Shown: piece after piece, positions 30,733-35,912 of the stretch
How positions within the stretch are numbered: position 1 is the stretch's first letter
Layout: each line of letters starts with the position of its first letter
Assembly: GCA_002340985.1 (NCBI GenBank)
Contig: DDNC01000002.1
Span: forward strand, 17,573 to 53,484
Length of the DNA stretch: 35,912 nt
Direction of reading: 5' to 3'
Source of the DNA: Firmicutes bacterium UBA2530
GTDB lineage: Bacteria; Bacillota; Clostridia; Tissierellales; Sedimentibacteraceae
The notes under the pieces: model-generated
Database searches by the model: none
What the model was told of the DNA's origin: nothing
The model's input: the letters and a program-made list of their open reading frames with translations, nothing else
Made by a program: the position numbers and the translations under genes

Positions 30733-32021
30733 TGGATGCAGCGGTTATTTTTGGTAGTTTTGCCTTATTTATTGTATTAAATGTACCTATAGGTATAGCA
30801 ATTGGTCTTAGTATGGTAGTTTTTATGGGAGTTACAGGAGCTGTGCCCTTGTCATTTTTAGCAACCAACATGTTCACATCAACTGACTCGTTTCCTCTGA
30901 TGGCAATACCATTTTTTATGCTTTCGGGAGCATTGATGGAGGGAGGAGGTCTTTCGCAGCGCCTGGTAAATGTTGCCGAAAGCTTTGTGGGACATGTCAC
31001 AGGCGGATTTGCCATGGTTACGGTAATAACATGTGCGTTTTTCGGAGCAATATCAGGCTCAAGCCCGGCGACAGTTGCCGCAATAGGGTCAATAATGTAT
31101 CCGGCAATGGTTCAGAGAGGCTACTCAAAGGATTTCTCCGCGGCCTTGATTGCGGCAAGCGGCTGCCTGGGAGTAATTATTCCTCCAAGTATTCCTATGG
31201 TTATTTATGGGGTTGCAACTGGTGAATCCATAGGAAGCATGTTTATGGCAGGTTTTGGTCCGGGAATCGTATTTGCGGCAGCATTGATGCTTTTGAGCTA
31301 CGTGATATCTAAAAAACAGGGTTTTAAGGGAAATGGTCTGAAATTTTCTTTTTCAAGAATATTTGCTGCTATGAAAGAGGGCATCTGGGCTCTGTTTGTA
31401 CCGATAATCATACTTGGAGGTATATATGGAGGCTTCTTCACACCAACGGAGGCGGCTGTTGTATCTGTTGTTTACGGATTTATTGCAGGAAAGTTTATTT
31501 ATAAGGAGCTTACACTTTCAAAAATATGGAAGGCTCTTACAAGCTCGTCACTTACAGTGGGAACTGTATTGATAATCTGCGGAACAGGAACTATATTTGC
31601 AAGGGTTCTCACATTGGCGCGCATACCAGATATGATCGTAAACGGTATACTTGGAATAACCGAGAGTTCCATACTTCTCATAATAATTCTGAACATATTG
31701 CTGATTTTCGTAGGGATGGTAATGGATACACTGGCAGCTATTATGATATTGGCTCCGATATTATTGCCCATTGCTCAATTTGCGGGCATGAATCCAGTGC
31801 ATTTTGGCCTGATGATGATTGTAAACTTAGCAGTTGGCTTCATAACACCTCCGGTAGGTGTTAACCTGTTTGTTTCCTGCGGTATAACCAAGCTCCCGTT
31901 TGAGAGGCTTTCGAAAGCAATAGTTCCGTTCATTGCGGTGCTGATTGTGGTTATATTAATAGTATCATTCTGTGAGCCTCTGGTAATGTGGCTTCCTAAT
32001 TTGATGATGAGCAGCAAGTAG
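30732..32021 (+). CDS. TRAP transporter large permease subunit (DctM family)
   Basis: This 429-residue, highly hydrophobic protein has about 12 membrane segments and DctM signatures such as 'AIPFFMLSGALMEGGG', 'FFGAISGSSPATVAAIGSIM' and 'GVIIPPSIPMVIYG', with 'FITPPVGVNLFV' near the C-terminus. It forms the Na+-coupled channel. The length is normal for the family. It lies between dctQ and the SDR gene in the same operon. Confidence 0.94.
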   Translation: MDAAVIFGSFALFIVLNVPIGIAIGLSMVVFMGVTGAVPLSFLATNMFTSTDSFPLMAIPFFMLSGALMEGGGLSQRLVNVAESFVGHVTGGFAMVTVITCAFFGAISGSSPATVAAIGSIMYPAMVQRGYSKDFSAALIAASGCLGVIIPPSIPMVIYGVATGESIGSMFMAGFGPGIVFAAALMLLSYVISKKQGFKGNGLKFSFSRIFAAMKEGIWALFVPIIILGGIYGGFFTPTEAAVVSVVYGFIAGKFIYKELTLSKIWKALTSSSLTVGTVLIICGTGTIFARVLTLARIPDMIVNGILGITESSILLIIILNILLIFVGMVMDTLAAIMILAPILLPIAQFAGMNPVHFGLMMIVNLAVGFITPPVGVNLFVSCGITKLPFERLSKAIVPFIAVLIVVILIVSFCEPLVMWLPNLMMSSK

Positions 32022-32030
32022 GTGAAGCTT

Positions 32031-32789
32031 ATGAAAAATATATTTGATATCAGAGGTAAAAAAGCGATAATAACCGGTGGCAGCAGAGGACTTGGCAGAG
32101 GTATGGCGCAGGGACTTCATGATGCCGGTGTTGAGCTGGTTATTATGGGAACAAATGAAAAGGTGTTAAATACGGCCAAGGAAATGAGCACTGCCGATGC
32201 TCCGGTACATGGGGTTATGGCGGATTTCAAGGACACTGAAAATGTTATAAAGGCATTTGATAAGGCCATTGATATTTTAGGAGACATAGACATACTGATC
32301 AATAATGCAGGAATACAGGTACGCCATCCTTCCGTTGAGTTCCCTTTGGGAGATTGGGAGGATGTACTGAAGGTAAATCTCACTTCCGCATTTGTTTTAA
32401 GCCAGAAGGCGGCAAAAATAATGATTGATAAAGGCCGCGGCAAAATTATCAATGTGGCGTCACTGCTTAGCTTTTCAGGAGGATTGACGGTTCCGGCATA
32501 TGCGGCAAGCAAGGGCGGCATAGCTCAGGTTACAAAGGCACTGGCAAATGAGTGGGCGGCAAAAGGTATAAATGTAAATGCAATTGCACCCGGATACATG
32601 GATACAGACAATATTGCCGCAATCAAGGAAGATGAGGCAAGGAATGCTCAGATTTTAGCACGTATACCTGCGGGAAGATACGGAACACCGGAAGACATGA
32701 TTGGTACAGTCATATTCTTGTCATCACATGCTTCCGACTATATCCATGGTTCCGTAGTGCTTGTGGACGGCGGCTGGATGGGCAGATAA
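32031..32789 (+). CDS. Short-chain dehydrogenase/reductase (SDR, gluconate-dehydrogenase-like)
   Basis: This 252-residue classical SDR has cofactor motif 'TGGSRGLGRG', then 'NNAGIQ', catalytic Ser in 'VASLLSFSGG' and 'YAASKGG' with the active Tyr and Lys, and a C-terminal 'VDGGWMG'. The N-terminus 'IFDIRGKKAIITGG' resembles 2-deoxy-D-gluconate 3-dehydrogenase / gluconate 5-dehydrogenase types, but substrate prediction in this family is unreliable. I chose the ATG at 32031 with GGTGA ahead; an in-frame GTG at 32022 follows the dctM stop directly. Last gene of the gldA-TRAP operon; a terminator follows. Confidence 0.88.
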   Translation: MKNIFDIRGKKAIITGGSRGLGRGMAQGLHDAGVELVIMGTNEKVLNTAKEMSTADAPVHGVMADFKDTENVIKAFDKAIDILGDIDILINNAGIQVRHPSVEFPLGDWEDVLKVNLTSAFVLSQKAAKIMIDKGRGKIINVASLLSFSGGLTVPAYAASKGGIAQVTKALANEWAAKGINVNAIAPGYMDTDNIAAIKEDEARNAQILARIPAGRYGTPEDMIGTVIFLSSHASDYIHGSVVLVDGGWMGR

Positions 32790-32801
32790 AGAGTATTTAA
32801 T

Positions 32802-32838
32802 AAAGAGAAGAGGTGAATGCTTTCTTCTCTTTTTATTT
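32802..32838 (+). terminator. Terminator of the gldA-TRAP-SDR operon
   Basis: Positions 32802-32811 pair with 32823-32832, with a T5 tract overlapping the right arm. The 11-base loop and the location 13 bases after the SDR stop fit a Rho-independent terminator. Confidence 0.75.
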
Positions 32839-32852
32839 TGTGGATATGGACG

Positions 32853-32897
32853 GATGCGCAAATGCATCGCAGGACAAAATGCATAATTTAATTATGC
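32853..32897. promoter_or_regulatory. Upstream activator sites for the bcd-etf promoter
   Basis: GATGC-N6-GCATC (32853-32868) is a perfect copy of the site at 22617. A second GCATA half-site begins 17 bp after the first GCATC (32881) and is part of a 17-bp palindrome (32881-32897). The array lies about 97-141 bp upstream of the -24/-12 promoter, a normal distance for a looping activator. Confidence 0.6.
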
Positions 32898-32993
32898 GAA
32901 AAATGCTTGAAAAACTATTCCAATAAGTTGACGAGCAATATTATTGATTGAAGTATCAATGTGAATGCAAATAAAAGAAAAAATAAATTCATG

Positions 32994-33009
32994 TGGCACG
33001 GATATTGCT
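32994..33009 (+). promoter_or_regulatory. Sigma-54 (-24/-12) promoter of bcd-etfBA
   Basis: TGGCACGGATATTGCT matches TGGCACG-N4-TTGCW at every defined position. The leader to the bcd start codon is about 50 bases. Confidence 0.9.
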
Positions 33010-33071
33010 AATATATAGTCAAGCAATCGTAATGAAATAATAAAAGATGTATTTTAATCAGGAGGTAAGAA

Positions 33072-34211
33072 ATGAATTTCAGTTTGACAAAAGAACAAGA
33101 ACTGGTCAGAAAGATGGTAAGGGAATTTTCTGTCAATGAAATTGAGCCAATAGCGGCAGAAATTGACGAAGAGGCAAGATTTCCCGTAGAGACCATAGAA
33201 AAGGCCGGGAAAATAGGATTGATGGGAATGCCGTTTCCAAGGGAGTACGGCGGAGCGGGTTCTGACTATATATCATATGTAATGGCTGTTGAGGAGATAT
33301 CAAAGGTTTGTGCATCCACGGGAGTTATTGTACAGACGCATTGTGCATTGTGCGCATGGCCCATATTTACATACGGCACAGAGGAGCAGAAGCAAAGATA
33401 TCTCCCTGATCTGCTTGCAGGAAAAAAGGTTGGAGCATTCGGCCTTACAGAGCCGGGAGCAGGAAGTGATGCAGCAGGCATGCAGACTGTTGCCGTAGAC
33501 AAGGGAGACCATTGGCTGTTAAACGGAAGCAAAATATTTATCAGCAGCGGCGGTGTGGCAGAGGTATATGTTGTTCTCGCACTTACAGACAAGAGCAAGG
33601 GAACAAGAGGAATAAGCGCATTCATAGTTGAAAAGGGAATGGAAGGCTTCAGCGTTCCTAAAAAAGAAAACAAGATGGGTATAAGAGGCTCCGTTGCAGC
33701 TGAGCTGTTGTTTGAAAATATGAAATTACCTAAGGAAAACCTGCTTGGACAGGTTGGAAAGGGATTTAAGGTAGCCATGACTTCATTAGACGTTGGAAGA
33801 CTTGGAATAGCAGCGCAGGCATTGGGAATAGCACAGGGAGCATTCGATCAGACTGTAACATACATGAAATCGAGAAAGCAGTTCGGAAAAACACTGGATA
33901 AGTTCCAAGCGCTGTCATTTGAAATGGCAGAAATGAAAACAAGAATAGATGCAGCGAGATTCCTGCTGTACAATGCGGCAGACAGAAGACAAAAAGGTCT
34001 CCCGAGCACAACAGAGGCAGCGCAGGCAAAGCTGTACTGCTCAGAAACAGCTATGTATGTAACAACAAAGGCAGTTCAGTTCCACGGCGGATATGGATAC
34101 ATAAAGGATTATCCTGTTGAAAGAATGATGAGAGATGCTAAGATAACCGAAATTTACGAAGGAACATCAGAAGTTATGAAAATGATCATTTCTGGTGACA
34201 TATTCAAATAG
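33072..34211 (+). CDS. bcd: Short-chain acyl-CoA dehydrogenase, probable butyryl-CoA dehydrogenase
   Basis: This 379-residue flavoprotein has the acyl-CoA dehydrogenase core: 'AFGLTEPGAGSDA' at the FAD/substrate site, 'FISSGG', 'GKGFKVAMTSLDVGRLGIAAQ', and the catalytic base Glu in 'EIYEGTSEV' near the C-terminus. 'QFHGGYGYIKDYPVERMMRD' is the usual C-terminal signature. With the EtfBA pair following at once it forms the crotonyl-CoA reducing complex; in Clostridia this is electron-bifurcating and also reduces ferredoxin with NADH. It would consume the crotonyl-CoA made by AbfD. An AGGAGG site precedes the ATG, and a consensus sigma-54 promoter drives the operon. Confidence 0.92.
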   Translation: MNFSLTKEQELVRKMVREFSVNEIEPIAAEIDEEARFPVETIEKAGKIGLMGMPFPREYGGAGSDYISYVMAVEEISKVCASTGVIVQTHCALCAWPIFTYGTEEQKQRYLPDLLAGKKVGAFGLTEPGAGSDAAGMQTVAVDKGDHWLLNGSKIFISSGGVAEVYVVLALTDKSKGTRGISAFIVEKGMEGFSVPKKENKMGIRGSVAAELLFENMKLPKENLLGQVGKGFKVAMTSLDVGRLGIAAQALGIAQGAFDQTVTYMKSRKQFGKTLDKFQALSFEMAEMKTRIDAARFLLYNAADRRQKGLPSTTEAAQAKLYCSETAMYVTTKAVQFHGGYGYIKDYPVERMMRDAKITEIYEGTSEVMKMIISGDIFK

Positions 34212-34223
34212 GGAGGAAGAAAA

Positions 34224-35024
34224 ATGGCGTTAAAAATAGTTGTGTGTGTAAAGCAGGTTCCCAATACAAATGAAATAAAAATAGATCCTGTGAAAAACAC
34301 ACTGATAAGAGAAGGCGTAGAAAGCATATTAAACAATGATGATGCAAATGCTCTTGAAGAAGCATTGAAAATAAAAGACAAATATCCTGATACTCACATA
34401 ACATTGCTGACAATGGGACCTCCCCAAGCTAAGGAAATGCTTACGGAATGTCTGGCTATGGGAGCTGACGAAGCTGTACTGCTGTCTGACAGAGCATTGG
34501 GAGGCTCGGATACATGGGCTACATCCAATGCAATATCAGCAGGAATAAGGAAAATAGGAGATTATGACATAATATTTGCAGGAAGACAGGCAATTGATGG
34601 AGACACGGCACAGGTAGGGCCGCAGGTTGCTGAAAAGCTTGGACTTCCGCAGGTTACATACGTAACAGAGTTCAATTTAGAAGAAGACATGAAGACAATA
34701 AACGTTAAAAGAGCGTTGGAGGATGGCTATGAGCTGATAAAAGTTCAGACTCCATGTGTGCTTACAGCAATAAAGGAGCTTAACTCCCCGAGATACATGT
34801 CTGTAAGAGGAATATTTGATGCGGTTAAAAAGGATATAAAAGTGTGGTCGGCAGAAGATATAGGTGTTACTTCAGATGTTGTGGGGCTTAAGGCGTCCCC
34901 TACCAATGTATTCAAATCCTTCACACCGAAGGTAAAGGGCAAGGGAAAGGTAATAGAAGCAGATACGGAAAAAGAAGCGGCACAGAAATTAATTGGCGAG
35001 CTGAAAAGTAAATATATAATTTAA
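34224..35024 (+). CDS. etfB: Electron transfer flavoprotein beta subunit
   Basis: This 266-residue EtfB begins 'MALKIVVCVKQVPNTNEIKI' and carries 'NNDDANALEEALKIK', 'VTLLTMGPPQAKEML'-type sequence (here ITLLTMGPPQ) and 'FAGRQAIDGDTAQVGPQ', all typical of the clostridial EtfB that partners butyryl-CoA dehydrogenase. In bifurcating complexes EtfB holds the FAD that takes hydride from NADH. The gene follows bcd by 12 bases with GGGAGG and precedes etfA by 13 bases. The length is usual. Confidence 0.95.
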   Translation: MALKIVVCVKQVPNTNEIKIDPVKNTLIREGVESILNNDDANALEEALKIKDKYPDTHITLLTMGPPQAKEMLTECLAMGADEAVLLSDRALGGSDTWATSNAISAGIRKIGDYDIIFAGRQAIDGDTAQVGPQVAEKLGLPQVTYVTEFNLEEDMKTINVKRALEDGYELIKVQTPCVLTAIKELNSPRYMSVRGIFDAVKKDIKVWSAEDIGVTSDVVGLKASPTNVFKSFTPKVKGKGKVIEADTEKEAAQKLIGELKSKYII

Positions 35025-35037
35025 CGGGAGGAACGAA

Positions 35038-35912
35038 ATGTCGGCAGTTGACAACAAAGATAATATAAAAAGAGAGATATCAGACTACAAGCACATATGG
35101 GTATTTGCAGAGCAAAGACAGGGCAAGCTCATGAATGTGTCGCTTGAGTTAATAGGAGAAGGTCATAAATTAGCAAGAGAAATAGGGAATGATACAAAAA
35201 TATATGCCCTGCTTGTGGGAAGTGAAGTAAAGAACCTTGTTAAGGAATGCTATGAATATGGTGCGGACGGAGTGTATTTAATAGATGATCCGCTGCTTAA
35301 AAGCTATACAACCGACGGATACACAAAGGTAATAACAGATGCAATAAATGAGCACATGCCTGAAATAGTGCTGTATGGTGCAACTCATATAGGAAGAGAT
35401 CTTGCACCGAGGGTAGCGGCAAGATTAAACACAGGACTTACAGCAGACTGTACGAGATTAGACGTGAAAACAGCAACCTACAAGGCGTATGCCGATAAGT
35501 ACACGACACTGGATACATCATCATTAGATGAGGACTCAGCAGAAACAAGGCTACTTCAGACGAGACCGGCATTTGGCGGAAACCTGATGGCAACCATCAT
35601 ATGCCCTAACACAAGACCTCAGATGTCTACCGTAAGACCGGGAGTAATGCAGAAGAGACAGAGAAACGAGGGAGCTGGAGGAGAGCTGATAGAAATCAAG
35701 CCGAAGCTTGAGCAAAACGATATTCGCACACAGGTTATTGCAATAATAAAATCAGCGAAGGAGCATGTTTCACTGACAGAAGCGGAAGTAATATGCTCAG
35801 GAGGAAGAGGACTTGGAAATGCTGCGGGCTTTGAGCTTATAGGCAGGCTTGCGGATAAGCTTGGAGGAACTGTGGGAGCATCAAGGGCTGCGGTAGATGC
35901 GGGCTGGATAGA
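35038..35912 (+). CDS. etfA: Electron transfer flavoprotein alpha subunit, 3'-truncated by the window end
   Basis: The frame starts at ATG 35038 (GGGAGG just upstream) and stays open to the end of the window, giving 291 codons without a stop. It begins with a short extra segment ('MSAVDNKDNIKREISDYKHI') before the EtfA core 'WVFAEQRQGKLMNVSLELIG'. 'YGATHIGRDLAPRVAARLNT' and 'RPAFGGNLMATI' follow, then the start of the FAD domain 'VICSGGRGLGNAAGFELI' and 'GASRAAVDAGW'. EtfA carries the second FAD that passes electrons to Bcd. The missing part should hold the end of the FAD domain. Confidence 0.95.
   Translation, partial: MSAVDNKDNIKREISDYKHIWVFAEQRQGKLMNVSLELIGEGHKLAREIGNDTKIYALLVGSEVKNLVKECYEYGADGVYLIDDPLLKSYTTDGYTKVITDAINEHMPEIVLYGATHIGRDLAPRVAARLNTGLTADCTRLDVKTATYKAYADKYTTLDTSSLDEDSAETRLLQTRPAFGGNLMATIICPNTRPQMSTVRPGVMQKRQRNEGAGGELIEIKPKLEQNDIRTQVIAIIKSAKEHVSLTEAEVICSGGRGLGNAAGFELIGRLADKLGGTVGASRAAVDAGWI

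Noticed and set aside
33133..33778. Antisense and frame-shifted ORFs within bcd (up to 170 codons)
   Set aside because: They lie wholly within a strongly conserved gene and have no ribosome sites.

Overview
The window looks like chromosome of a low-GC, endospore-forming, anaerobic Firmicute of the class Clostridia. The evidence is an alpha/beta-type small acid-soluble spore protein with a sigma-G-type promoter, a YtxC-like sporulation protein, several oxygen-sensitive Fe-S enzymes (4-hydroxybutyryl-CoA dehydratase, an AOR-family tungsten oxidoreductase), butyryl-CoA dehydrogenase with its ETF, strong GGAGG ribosome sites and short AT-rich intergenic gaps. A genus cannot be assigned from sequence alone. 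I saw no rRNA, tRNA, CRISPR array, insertion sequence or prophage.

Layout. 1-2925: the end of a WG-repeat/stalk-domain surface protein, then a chemotaxis receptor. 3070-6588: a tightly coupled operon of a GIY-YIG-like protein, a DUF6530-like protein, a fused MoxR-type AAA+/VWA protein, and an HTH regulator fused to a degenerate desulfoferrodoxin. 6647-8838: a tiny membrane protein, the spore protein SASP, a methyltransferase and Hsp33. 8881-11826: a 4x[4Fe-4S] protein, an AOR-family oxidoreductase and a MoaD/ThiS-type protein. 11865-13727: a DUF6873/GME-fold-like protein, a YtxC-like protein and a 32-residue membrane peptide. 13742-18116 (minus strand): a polyamine ABC transporter operon (potABCD) headed by an XRE-cupin regulator, with a consensus promoter and two matching operators. 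18227-22327: radA, then a second MoxR/VWA system as two separate genes.

22328-35912 is a catabolic region that appears to be controlled by sigma-54. It encodes 4-hydroxybutyryl-CoA dehydratase (AbfD), an Nfu-like protein, a small CGGC protein, a PAS-AAA+ sigma-54 activator, a D-2-hydroxyacid dehydrogenase-like protein, a GldA-like dehydrogenase, a complete TRAP transporter, an SDR dehydrogenase, and butyryl-CoA dehydrogenase with EtfB and the start of EtfA. Three well-matched -24/-12 promoters precede abfD, the gldA-TRAP-SDR operon and bcd-etfBA. Each has upstream copies of a 16-bp partial palindrome of the form KATGY-N6-GCATM, a likely binding site for the activator encoded in the middle of the region. 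The simplest reading is a co-induced route that imports an organic acid, forms or uses 4-hydroxybutyryl-CoA, dehydrates it to crotonyl-CoA and reduces that to butyryl-CoA. The CoA-transfer step is not in the window and the TRAP substrate is unknown.
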